NCBI GenBank assembly: GCA_026393835.1
Contig: JAPKZK010000037.1
Coordinates: forward strand, 1-59,486
Origin: Candidatus Aminicenantota bacterium
Lineage (GTDB): Bacteria; Acidobacteriota; Aminicenantia; UBA2199
Direction: 5' to 3'
DNA: 59,486 nucleotides
The position numbers and the translations under genes are program-made. The notes under the pieces were generated by a model that was given only the letters and a program-made list of their open reading frames with translations, ran no database searches and was not told the DNA's origin. Of this stretch, positions 36,004 through 44,092 are shown piece after piece. The stretch's first letter is position 1. Each line of letters opens with the position of its first letter.

Positions 36004-37623
36004 ATGAATACGGATATTGTTAATTATTTAAAAGGATTCCCGGGCGCTGCCGGCAGCGAGAACATATTTCTCCCGGATAACGTCGCCCCGGACCCACGAC
36101 AAAGAAGGAAAATTGTCGGCAGCCTTTTCAACCCCCACATTATCCGGCAACCCGACGCCCATATATCGGAAAACCAAATCGAAACATTTATCATGGAGGT
36201 GGCCAGGAAACTGGTTACCTCCGCCGACAAACTAACCATTGAAAAAGCCTTCCGGGAGCTGGTCGCCAAAGTCAGTGGAAATATCCTCACCCTGAAATAC
36301 CGCCCCATTTTTGAAAAAATAAGACGCGATAGACGCCTCGCCGGCATACTGGCCTATTTTACCCGCGGCAGCCTCTACCGAAGAGACGAAGTCCGGGAAT
36401 TGGACGTTCTGGTGTTCCTTAAAAAATACCCCGATCCCTATAATTTCCAATACGACGCCCGGGATTTCCTTGATATAATCCGACTATTCAACCCGCCGGG
36501 CAAACGAAAAATATACGAAACAACCCTGCAAACCTTCATGAACCTCCTTTACGGCAAACAATACGAGTACTTGATGCAAATTAACCTCATTAAACGCGAA
36601 GCCGGACAGGTTTACCGTGAAAAAGCAAAGAAACTGCGGGAACAACTCTGGACCCTCTCCATCACGGAAGCGACTGAGACAGAAGCCAAAGAAATATTAA
36701 ACGCCGCGGAAATCCAGGGAAGCCCTTATAAAAACAGGATGCTGACCCCCCCTGACCTGGAGAAGAACGGACTGCAACCCAAATATAAGATGAATTTTAA
36801 AGGGTTCCCGCCGACGTATTTCTCTTCCCCTTATCACATCGGCCAGGGACGGGTGGCAGTGGCGGCTTATTTGAAAAAAGACGGGCAATATATCGCGGGC
36901 TCCTATTACCAGAGCAATTCCCACGGCATCTGGCGACGCCTGGACGGTTATACCATGATGGAAGGGAAAATCGTTTCCTACGGCGCCGGGGAAAAACGCG
37001 GCAGGACCAACCTCCCCCTGGTTTTCCAAAAAGCATTGGCGAAAATTACGGGTAATCCCGACCTTATTATCAAACCCACCGGCGACGAAAGTGATTTTAT
37101 TTTTGCCGGCGCCTCCTACAGCACCCTGTCCCTGTTGACCCAAAACGCCGCCGCCATGGCGCCCGAAACTGTGGAAAAAAAACCTGAAAAACTGGACGGC
37201 AACTTTTACGGGGAAAACGAGCGCTTAATTCCACCGGGAGAAGTAGACTTTTATGACCATGGCCAGGCCCCGGATTTCTCAAAACCCGTTACCCACTGGG
37301 AAGCCGTCAACAAGGCATATGGCAAAATAACGTACCGGGCGTTTTTATCCGTGGATGACCGCTTTATATACACATTTTGCAAAGATGAGACGGGCCGGGC
37401 CTGGATCGGCGCCATCGAAAATCACAGCGCCATCTGCCCCACGGGCCCCAGGGAAACCTGGGTGGACGGCGGCTGCCTGGCCACCCCCGCTTACGAATAC
37501 CTGGGCAGGGAAGGAAACTACGGCAACCCGGAGTTGAGGGCCGGCAATTACATCGATATGTTCAAAAATTATTTAAGTAAAGTGCGTGTAATCGCCCTCT
37601 TTGGGAAAAGTCCCGAAATTTAA
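36004..37623 (+). CDS. large protein of unknown function
   Basis: A 539-residue soluble protein without signal or membrane segments. The N-terminal half is basic and helical (RRDRRLAGILAYFTRGSLYR). The middle to C-terminal part is rich in aromatic, Gly and Pro residues and beta-like, with HIGQGRVAVAAYLKKDGQY, YYQSNSHGIWRRLDGY and FYDHGQAPDFSKPVTHWEAV. I do not recognise a family. Two SNSHG/ENHS-like segments with a following Trp could be repeats of one fold. There is no Shine-Dalgarno sequence before the ATG, although a 5' leader of about 35 nt is predicted. It is followed by PEP carboxykinase, which has its own promoter. Confidence 0.65.
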   Translation: MNTDIVNYLKGFPGAAGSENIFLPDNVAPDPRQRRKIVGSLFNPHIIRQPDAHISENQIETFIMEVARKLVTSADKLTIEKAFRELVAKVSGNILTLKYRPIFEKIRRDRRLAGILAYFTRGSLYRRDEVRELDVLVFLKKYPDPYNFQYDARDFLDIIRLFNPPGKRKIYETTLQTFMNLLYGKQYEYLMQINLIKREAGQVYREKAKKLREQLWTLSITEATETEAKEILNAAEIQGSPYKNRMLTPPDLEKNGLQPKYKMNFKGFPPTYFSSPYHIGQGRVAVAAYLKKDGQYIAGSYYQSNSHGIWRRLDGYTMMEGKIVSYGAGEKRGRTNLPLVFQKALAKITGNPDLIIKPTGDESDFIFAGASYSTLSLLTQNAAAMAPETVEKKPEKLDGNFYGENERLIPPGEVDFYDHGQAPDFSKPVTHWEAVNKAYGKITYRAFLSVDDRFIYTFCKDETGRAWIGAIENHSAICPTGPRETWVDGGCLATPAYEYLGREGNYGNPELRAGNYIDMFKNYLSKVRVIALFGKSPEI

Positions 37624-37634
37624 AAAAACTGCAT

Positions 37635-37663
37635 TTGACAGGAGTTTTTTTCTGTGATATATT
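37635..37663 (+). promoter_or_regulatory. promoter of pckA
   Basis: TTGACA at 37635-37640, 17-bp spacer, TATATT at 37658-37663, about 100 nt before the start. Confidence 0.7.
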
Positions 37664-37766
37664 CCATTCTAAAGTTACTCAGAAAGAAAATATGGAGTAA
37701 AGAATACGTGAACATAAGTTTCAAAAAAAAATGTTTTATCGACCTAAAATAAGTGAGGGAATAATC

Positions 37767-39413
37767 ATGACAAAATATTTTGAATGTGAAACACCTGCTT
37801 TAAAACAAGCCAAAGAATTAGCCGGCGATTATGGCCTGGAAAACCACGGCCTGGTTCAACCGGGCAAAGTATATTGGAACCTTCCAACCCCGGCATTGTA
37901 CGAGGAAGCCATTTTCCGCGGCGAAGGGGCCATGACCGAAGGGGGTCCGTTAATCGTCAATACCGGCAAGTGGACCGCCCGGGCCGCCACGGATAAATAC
38001 CTGGTCAAAGAACCCGAAAACCAGGACAAAATCTGGTGGGGAAAATCCAACCAACCCCTATCGGCCGAAAAGTTCGACATATTGCTTAACCGTATGCAAG
38101 CCTATCTCCAGGGACGCGACCTCTTTGTCCGGGATTGTTATGTCGGGGCCGATCCCAAATACCGGATGCCTATCCGTGTCATCACCGAGACGGCCTGGCA
38201 GAGTTTATTCGCCCGTAATATGTTCATTCCCATCGCCAACCGCGAAGAATACAAACAGCACGTCCCACAATTTACCTTGATCGCCGCCCCCTCTTTTAAA
38301 GCCGATCCCGGGATCGACGGCACACGAAGCGAAACCGTTATCGTGATTAACTTTGCCAAACGGTTGGCCCTTATCGCCGGTTCCAGTTACGCCGGCGAGA
38401 TAAAGAAATCCTTTTTTACCATTTTGAACTACCTCCTGCCCCTAAAAGGAGTCATGTCCATGCACTGTTCGGCCAACGTGGGGGACGAAGGAGACGCGGC
38501 GCTATTTTTTGGCCTCAGCGGCACCGGTAAGACATCGCTGTCCGCCGACCCCAAACGTAAACTCATCGGCGACGACGAACACGGCTGGAGCGATGACGGC
38601 GTGTTTAATTTCGAGGGCGGCTGCTATGCCAAGGTCATCCGGCTGTCCGAGCAGTATGAACCCAAGATTTACTGCTGTACTTCCCGGTTCGGCACCATAC
38701 TGGAAAACGTCGTTTTCGATCCCGTCACCCGAAAAATCGACCTGGACGACGATAAATTAACCGAAAACACCCGGGCCTCTTATCCCCTGGAATTCATCGA
38801 CAATGCGCTGTCTGAAAAAATGACCCGCACCCAGCCCAAAAATGTCGTTTTTCTGACCTGCGATGCTTCCGGCGTATTACCCCCCATAGCCAGGCTGGAT
38901 AAGAACCAGGCCATGTATCATTTCATCAGCGGCTACACGTCCAAGATCGCCGGTACGGAAATGGGGTTGGGGGTTGAACCGCAGATTACCTTCAGCGCCT
39001 GTTTCGGCGCCCCTTTCATGGTGCACCATCCCTTTTACTACGCCAAACTATTGTCGACGATGCTTGAGAAGCACGGCGCCCGGTGCTGGTTGGTCAATAC
39101 CGGTTGGGTCGGCGGCAAGTTCGGCGTGGGCAAACGAATCAGTATCCATTATACCCGGGCCATGTTGAACGCCGCCCTGGAAGGAAAACTGGATAACGTC
39201 CAATACAGGCAGGATAAACTCTTCGGCTTTCAAGTTCCCATGAGTTGCCCGGGTATACCGGATGATGTGTTTAAGCCCGAAAGCGCCTGGAGCGATAATA
39301 AGGAATACTGGGACAAATACGACGCCCTGGCGGCCCGTTTTAGCGAAAACTTCAAACTCTATGCCCAGGACTGCCCGCCCGAAGTAGCCGCCGCCGGACC
39401 CAAAAGATTGTAA
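37767..39413 (+). CDS. pckA: phosphoenolpyruvate carboxykinase (ATP)
   Basis: A 548-residue ATP-type PEPCK of normal length. The P-loop is FGLSGTGKTSLSADPKR, the substrate and metal region is SGYTSKIAGTE, and the late NTGWVGGKFGVGKRI motif is present. It interconverts oxaloacetate plus ATP and PEP plus CO2. In fermentative anaerobes it often runs toward oxaloacetate. The ATG at 37767 was chosen because the family's N-terminus starts there and GAGGGA lies upstream; the frame is open 12 codons further. Malic enzyme follows with its own promoter, so the two give entry to and exit from the C4-acid pool. Confidence 0.95.
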   Translation: MTKYFECETPALKQAKELAGDYGLENHGLVQPGKVYWNLPTPALYEEAIFRGEGAMTEGGPLIVNTGKWTARAATDKYLVKEPENQDKIWWGKSNQPLSAEKFDILLNRMQAYLQGRDLFVRDCYVGADPKYRMPIRVITETAWQSLFARNMFIPIANREEYKQHVPQFTLIAAPSFKADPGIDGTRSETVIVINFAKRLALIAGSSYAGEIKKSFFTILNYLLPLKGVMSMHCSANVGDEGDAALFFGLSGTGKTSLSADPKRKLIGDDEHGWSDDGVFNFEGGCYAKVIRLSEQYEPKIYCCTSRFGTILENVVFDPVTRKIDLDDDKLTENTRASYPLEFIDNALSEKMTRTQPKNVVFLTCDASGVLPPIARLDKNQAMYHFISGYTSKIAGTEMGLGVEPQITFSACFGAPFMVHHPFYYAKLLSTMLEKHGARCWLVNTGWVGGKFGVGKRISIHYTRAMLNAALEGKLDNVQYRQDKLFGFQVPMSCPGIPDDVFKPESAWSDNKEYWDKYDALAARFSENFKLYAQDCPPEVAAAGPKRL

Positions 39414-39447
39414 TGGCGCTAAAAATTTTTTTTTGGCAAAAAGGGTC

Positions 39448-39476
39448 TTGACTATTACTTAAAAACGAAATATAGT
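39448..39476 (+). promoter_or_regulatory. promoter of the malic enzyme gene
   Basis: TTGACT at 39448-39453, 17-bp spacer, TATAGT at 39471-39476. TAAGGAGG precedes the ATG at 39523. Confidence 0.7.
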
Positions 39477-39522
39477 TAAACTTAAAACGTTATTCGATAA
39501 ACAAACCATGTAAGGAGGTTTC

Positions 39523-40980
39523 ATGCCAAAAATCGATTTATCACTTTCAAATCTTGACCAACTTTTCCCCGGGGATTTTACCCAGGAGCAAATCGCCAAA
39601 GCCAAAACGGTTTTCCTGAAAGAATTGGCCCGTTCCACCCACAAATTCTACGGCGGCAAAATCATGACCATGCCCAAAGCCGGGGTTTATGGATTTAACT
39701 GGTTTAACGTGTGGTATACGCCCGGGGTTTCCGTGGTTTCCACGACTATCCGGGATAACAATGACGCTTCTTTCGATTTATCCAATAGGGGTAACCTGGT
39801 GGCCGTGGTATCCGATTCTACCCGCGTACTGGGAGATGGGGACTGCACGCCTTCCGGCGGTCTTGGGGTCATGGAAGGTAAGGCATTCCTGATGAAATAC
39901 CTGGGCGGCGTCGACGGGGTGGCCCTCTGTATCAACAGCTATAATAAAAAAGGGGAACATGACCCGGATAAAATCATCGATTTCGTTAAAATGGTAGAGC
40001 CCAGCTTTGGCGCAATAAACCTGGAAGATATCTCTCAGCCCAATTGTTACAAAGTACTGGATACCCTCAGGGAAGAGTGCGACATTCCCGTCTGGCACGA
40101 TGACGCCCAGGGAACCGGTTCAGTGACCCTGGCCGGGCTTGTCAATGCGCTGCGGGTTGTAGGTAAGGACTTAGACAAAGTAAAAATCGTTTTTAACGGG
40201 GCCGGCGCAGCCAATAGTACCATTGCACGTTTGCTCTTGCAGGCCGGCGCTGACCCTGAAAAGATGATCATGTTTGATATCAATGGTGCATTGCACAAAG
40301 ACAGGGCCGATATCAAAGCGGACCCCCGATTCTACAGGCAATGCGAACTTTGTGCTAAAACCAATCCCAATAAGATCACCGCTATCGAAACGGCTATGAC
40401 AGGCGCGGATGTGCTGATCGCTTTAAGTAAACCCGGCCCGGATACGGTGAAACAGGATTGGATTCGCAAAATGGGGACGAAACCCATCGTATTTGCGTGC
40501 GCCAACCCCGTACCGGAAATTTATCCCTATGCGGCCAAAGAAGCGGGGGCGTATATTGTCGCCACCGGCAGGGGCGATTTCCCCAACCAGGTCAATAATT
40601 CGTTGGGGTTCCCCGGCATCCTGAAAGGCGCCCTGATGGTAAGGGCCAGGAAAATAACCGATGAAATGGCAATTGCCGCCGCGTATTCCATGGCCAATTT
40701 TGCCCAGAAAAAAGGTATTAACCCGGATCGTATTATGCCCACCATGGATGAGACCGGCGTTTTTGCGCAGGAAGCGGCGGATGTGGCAATGGAAGCCATT
40801 AAGAACGGCGTCGCCAGGCTAAACCTCGATTGGCAGACGGTTCACGATCAGACGTTGAAAGACATTACCGCTGCCCGCGAAGCCCTCGACCTGCTGATGA
40901 AAAACGGTTTTGTTAAAAAACCGGATGAAAAATTACTGGAAGAAGCCCTGTTGAAAGCCATTGACGCAGTAAAAAAGTAA
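39523..40980 (+). CDS. NAD(P)-dependent malic enzyme (oxaloacetate-decarboxylating)
   Basis: A 485-residue malic enzyme of the shorter prokaryotic type. The substrate domain has YTPGVS, GDGDCTPSGGLGVMEGKA and the metal site INLEDISQPNC plus VWHDDAQGTG. The Rossmann part follows with VFNGAGAANSTIA. CANPVPEIYP and GRGDFPNQVNNSLGFPG close the active site. It turns malate into pyruvate and CO2. The cofactor preference is not clear from the sequence. A PTA domain, as in long MaeB, is absent. Confidence 0.92.
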   Translation: MPKIDLSLSNLDQLFPGDFTQEQIAKAKTVFLKELARSTHKFYGGKIMTMPKAGVYGFNWFNVWYTPGVSVVSTTIRDNNDASFDLSNRGNLVAVVSDSTRVLGDGDCTPSGGLGVMEGKAFLMKYLGGVDGVALCINSYNKKGEHDPDKIIDFVKMVEPSFGAINLEDISQPNCYKVLDTLREECDIPVWHDDAQGTGSVTLAGLVNALRVVGKDLDKVKIVFNGAGAANSTIARLLLQAGADPEKMIMFDINGALHKDRADIKADPRFYRQCELCAKTNPNKITAIETAMTGADVLIALSKPGPDTVKQDWIRKMGTKPIVFACANPVPEIYPYAAKEAGAYIVATGRGDFPNQVNNSLGFPGILKGALMVRARKITDEMAIAAAYSMANFAQKKGINPDRIMPTMDETGVFAQEAADVAMEAIKNGVARLNLDWQTVHDQTLKDITAAREALDLLMKNGFVKKPDEKLLEEALLKAIDAVKK

Positions 40981-41003
40981 TCCAACTTATTATAGGAGCA
41001 TGT

Positions 41004-41112
41004 TCCTGTAGGGGTTTGATTTTGTGTTCCTGTAGGGGCTTGATTTATCAAGCCCCTTTACGCTTTACGGCCACCGACATTCTTTTGGGTTTGATGAATC
41101 AAACCCCTACAT
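41004..41112. repeat. GTAGGGG inverted-repeat elements
   Basis: TGTAGGGGTTTGATT, then TGTAGGGGCTTGATT paired with ATCAAGCCCC, and GGGTTTGATGAATC ... AAACCCCTACA, which pairs with the first arm. Together they can form a large cruciform or hairpin between two converging genes and could serve as a bidirectional terminator. Confidence 0.65.
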
Positions 41113-41120
41113 CGCTTGCT

Positions 41121-41726
41121 TTATTTAAAGGTTGCGGTCTTAAATGCGTCGAACGCCTCGAATACCCGTTTGATATCTTTTATTTCCTCTTTGTGAATAT
41201 TCACTTTTTGATTCCCTTTTGTCCCCACATATTTCATTTTTGCCGATTTTGAGGTAGAAATCAGGCGCAGGATTTCGATTTCCTGCGGCAGCAAGGCCAC
41301 ATCGTAATATTCACAGATTCCCGCTCCTTCATGGTCAGAATAGACATCGGGAATGTCCAGTTTTTGCATGTCTTGTTGCCGCGTCATCTCTCTCATGGGC
41401 AGGATATATTCCTTATCGTCCGCGGTAATAACATATTGCTTGATAAACAACATTTCATCGGCAAAATAGGCGAGTCTTAACCTCAGGGTTTGAATATTCG
41501 TTTGGTTATTTTTTACGATATAAAGAACAATCCTGGAACGTATGCTCACCCCTTTGGGCATGTAGGTGGTAATGCCCTTTTGCTTATCTTCCCGGACTTG
41601 CAATTTGAATTTCCCGGCAAAGTTTTTTCCCGTGTCTTCACCTTCGGCGCCGGCATACACCGCGGAACACAGGAAAATTGCCGCCATTACTACTAAAAAG
41701 AAAATCGTTATTCTTTTCTCTTTCAT
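41121..41726 (-). CDS. exported protein of unknown function
   Basis: A 201-residue protein with a clear signal peptide (MKEKRITIFFLVVMAAIFLC then SAVYAGA, cleavage near residue 26). A Cys at residue 20 is not in a good lipobox. The mature part is beta-rich, with CEYYDVALLPQEIEILRL, and ends in a helical tail. No family is recognised. It lies 25 bp behind tpiA on the same strand and might be the last gene of the BMC transcript, but GGAG upstream allows independent translation and no functional link is evident. Confidence 0.65.
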   Translation of the reverse strand: MKEKRITIFFLVVMAAIFLCSAVYAGAEGEDTGKNFAGKFKLQVREDKQKGITTYMPKGVSIRSRIVLYIVKNNQTNIQTLRLRLAYFADEMLFIKQYVITADDKEYILPMREMTRQQDMQKLDIPDVYSDHEGAGICEYYDVALLPQEIEILRLISTSKSAKMKYVGTKGNQKVNIHKEEIKDIKRVFEAFDAFKTATFK

Positions 41727-41751
41727 ATTATTCTCCTTTTCATTTATTTTT

Positions 41752-42513
41752 CTAACCGGTACTTTTAATAATTTCTATGAAATCAGGGGCTTTTAATGAA
41801 GCGCCTCCAACCAATGCGCCATCGACATTGGGAAGGGTTAATAACTCCTTGCTGTTGGATGGTTTGACCGATCCCCCATAAAGTATACGCACGGCGTCGG
41901 CAACCAAACCGCCGTATTTTAAAGCCAACGAAACCCGTATCAACCGGTGCACGTCCTCTACCTGTCCCGGCAAGGCGGTCTTCCCGGTTCCTATGGCCCA
42001 AACGGGTTCATAAGCGATGATGAGCCGCGCTGCTTCCGGGCCCGGTACGTCCAATAATCCCACTGCCAACTGCCTGCCGATAATGGCCGAAACTTCCCCC
42101 CTCTCCCGCTCTTCCAATGTCTCGCCGATGCACAGGATTGGAACCAGGCTATTCCTGTAGGAGGCTTTTATTTTTTTATTAATGATTTCATCGGTCTCAG
42201 CAAAGTACTGCCGGCGCTCGGAATGACCGACAATGACGTAATCTGCCCCGGCATCTTTGACTTGCTTTCCTGAACATTCCCCGGTAAACGCCCCCTGGTC
42301 CTCGAAATGCAAATTTTGTGCGGCTATCCCGATGTAAGATTCCCGCAAATGATTGGCCATTCCCGGTAAACTTAAAAAAGGCGGCGCCACGATTACGTCC
42401 ACATCCCCGGGAAACGGCAGCCCGTAATGGATACCATCCACCAATTGGACGGCTTCTGCCGCCGTTAGATGCATCTTCCAGTTGCCGGCAATGATGGGTA
42501 TTCGCTTTCTCAC
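41752..42513 (-). CDS. tpiA: triosephosphate isomerase
   Basis: A 253-residue TIM of normal length. Substrate Lys is in AGNWKMH, the catalytic His in VIVGHSERR, the catalytic Glu in AYEPVWAIGTG, and the phosphate loop is YGGSVKPSN. It interconverts DHAP and glyceraldehyde 3-phosphate. Its ATG overlaps the aldolase stop codon by four bases, so it belongs to the BMC operon. In this setting it can join the DHAP of the fuculose-phosphate-type aldolase with the glyceraldehyde 3-phosphate of DeoC. It has no obvious encapsulation peptide, so it probably works outside the shell. Whether this is the genome's only TIM cannot be known from the window. Confidence 0.93.
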   Translation of the reverse strand: MRKRIPIIAGNWKMHLTAAEAVQLVDGIHYGLPFPGDVDVIVAPPFLSLPGMANHLRESYIGIAAQNLHFEDQGAFTGECSGKQVKDAGADYVIVGHSERRQYFAETDEIINKKIKASYRNSLVPILCIGETLEERERGEVSAIIGRQLAVGLLDVPGPEAARLIIAYEPVWAIGTGKTALPGQVEDVHRLIRVSLALKYGGLVADAVRILYGGSVKPSNSKELLTLPNVDGALVGGASLKAPDFIEIIKSTG

Positions 42514-43313
42514 TTTTGCTCTTTAAGGACCTTCTTAAGTTCTTCCGCAATTAACTCTTTCAAAAGCTCTTTCTGATGGCCGGGGCTGCCGGGGGATTTT
42601 GGCGATGGCAAAGACGAGGGTGAGGGTGACGGTGACGATGAATGAACGCCTTTCGGTCCCAGTCCGGCGGCGGCCCTTTTTTCCAGTAATTTCCGCCTAT
42701 CCTCATCAGGGATGGCCATTACCTGCCCCATGGACTTTGCATAATAATCGATTTTCAATAAATGCTCCAACAACTCCATGCGCAAATAGGCCTCATTGAC
42801 ATCCCGGCCCACGGACAACACGCCGTTCCCGGCCATCATAAACACATCGCACCGGGACAACGCTTCGGAGATTATTTGTTCATGTTCGACCGAACCGGGG
42901 AAGGCATACCGGGCCGCCGGGATCACATCCCCGATGGAAACGATGGCTTCAGGCGCAACGATTTCAAAATCGCCGCAGCTATCGCCGCCGTTGATTAACC
43001 CGCGGGCCATGGCAAACGGCGGATGGGCATGGACCACGGCAGCGATATCCTCCCTGGTCTTGTATGCGGCCAGGTGCAGATTGATCTCGGAAAAGGACTT
43101 GCCGATGCCGTGTACTTTCTTACCTTCCATATCCAGGGTCAGGATCATTTCGGGGACGATGTCCGCCTTACTGACGGCCGTGGGAGTGGCCAACAACGCG
43201 CCCTCGAACTTAACGGTCACATTGCCGTCATGATTGGCGACCCATCCCATGGCATGCAGCTTATGGCTGATCTCTACAATATTTTTTATTAAATATTCCC
43301 GCGAGTTTCCCAT
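42510..43313 (-). CDS. class II aldolase (fuculose-phosphate aldolase type) with C-terminal encapsulation peptide
   Basis: A 267-residue protein of the class II aldolase/adducin family. The zinc ligands are visible in VVHAHPPFAMARG and in a later MAGNGVLSVG segment, and the N-terminal NHDGNVTVKF is the phosphate-binding part. L-fuculose-1-phosphate or L-rhamnulose-1-phosphate would give DHAP and lactaldehyde. After residue about 225 a Ser/Pro linker (SSSPSPSPSSLPSPKSPG) leads to an amphipathic helix, KELLKELIAEELKKVLKEQ. This is the standard build of a BMC cargo-targeting peptide. It is coupled to tpiA by a 4-bp overlap. The exact substrate is inferred from family and context. Confidence 0.88.
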   Translation of the reverse strand: MGNSREYLIKNIVEISHKLHAMGWVANHDGNVTVKFEGALLATPTAVSKADIVPEMILTLDMEGKKVHGIGKSFSEINLHLAAYKTREDIAAVVHAHPPFAMARGLINGGDSCGDFEIVAPEAIVSIGDVIPAARYAFPGSVEHEQIISEALSRCDVFMMAGNGVLSVGRDVNEAYLRMELLEHLLKIDYYAKSMGQVMAIPDEDRRKLLEKRAAAGLGPKGVHSSSPSPSPSSLPSPKSPGSPGHQKELLKELIAEELKKVLKEQK

Positions 43314-43333
43314 AGCTTTTTATTCCGTTTCTC

Positions 43334-43987
43334 TTAACCCAGTTGTTGCCCTGGGCCTGACGCTTTCATGTCATTGAGCTGTTTCAAAATTCGAATGGCC
43401 GCTTCGGCGGAAGAATCGATCTCCGATTCGGAGCCGCTTAAGATCAATCGCCCGGTGGCGCCGAAAGGTCTGATGTCGATCAATTTGACTTCGGCGGCTT
43501 TAAGGGCTTCGTTGCCGGCGATCATCAGATAGGCGGCCGGCGTGGCTTCCAGGATGAATACCGAGTCCCCGGCCAATACCATGTTCCCCCTGGCCATCCC
43601 GGTAAACATAATGGCATGGTCCTGTTCGACGCCGCGAATAATTTTCTGGGTTAAAATCTCTACCGCGGCCCGGTCATTTTCGTTTAATTGGGCTTCTTTT
43701 AAGACGGCTTTCCCGGCTTCCTTGACTTCGCCCTGGTCGGAGTGATGCACCATCATCAACCCGAAAACCCGTTCGGTCACGACCGAAGCTAAACGGACGT
43801 TGGTGGCTTTAAGTGCCACATCGATCATGGTATGGATTTCCATGGCGGGCGCGATCTCGATTAATAATGCGGCGTCGTATTCGGAAGGATCATAAACGCG
43901 GTTGTCCTTGGCGATATACTGGGCCAATTGCGGCTGTAAGCTATCGATAAATGTTAATGTTCGTAATTCAAATCCTTTACTGGTCAT
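43334..43987 (-). CDS. BMC-T shell protein (tandem BMC domains)
   Basis: A 217-residue protein with two BMC (PF00936-like) folds. The first contains LIEIAPAMEIHTMIDVALKA, the second VFILEATPAAYLMIAGNEAL with VKLIDIRPFGATGRLILSG. Such proteins form trimers that mimic hexamers and may have a gated central pore for large metabolites. It lies between deoC and the class II aldolase, 20 bp from the latter. GGAGG is in front of the ATG. It is more diverged from the consensus than the other BMC-T of this operon. Confidence 0.88.
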   Translation of the reverse strand: MTSKGFELRTLTFIDSLQPQLAQYIAKDNRVYDPSEYDAALLIEIAPAMEIHTMIDVALKATNVRLASVVTERVFGLMMVHHSDQGEVKEAGKAVLKEAQLNENDRAAVEILTQKIIRGVEQDHAIMFTGMARGNMVLAGDSVFILEATPAAYLMIAGNEALKAAEVKLIDIRPFGATGRLILSGSESEIDSSAEAAIRILKQLNDMKASGPGQQLG

Positions 43988-43997
43988 TTACTACCTC

Positions 43998-44085
43998 CTT
44001 TCTTTTACCCCCAAAAACTTTTAATAATGAAAAGCTTTGGGAGGTCCAGGAACCCTTTCTCGAAAGGGTTCCTGGTCGTCGAAGA
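43998..44085. repeat. dispersed multi-hairpin element, copy 3 (inside the BMC operon)
   Basis: CCCAAAAACTTTT pairs with AAAAGCTTTGGG across a short loop. It is followed by a near-perfect 13-bp hairpin CCAGGAACCCTTT-CTCG-AAAGGGTTCCTGG. It separates deoC from the BMC-T gene. Confidence 0.8.
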
Positions 44086-44092
44086 CATATCG

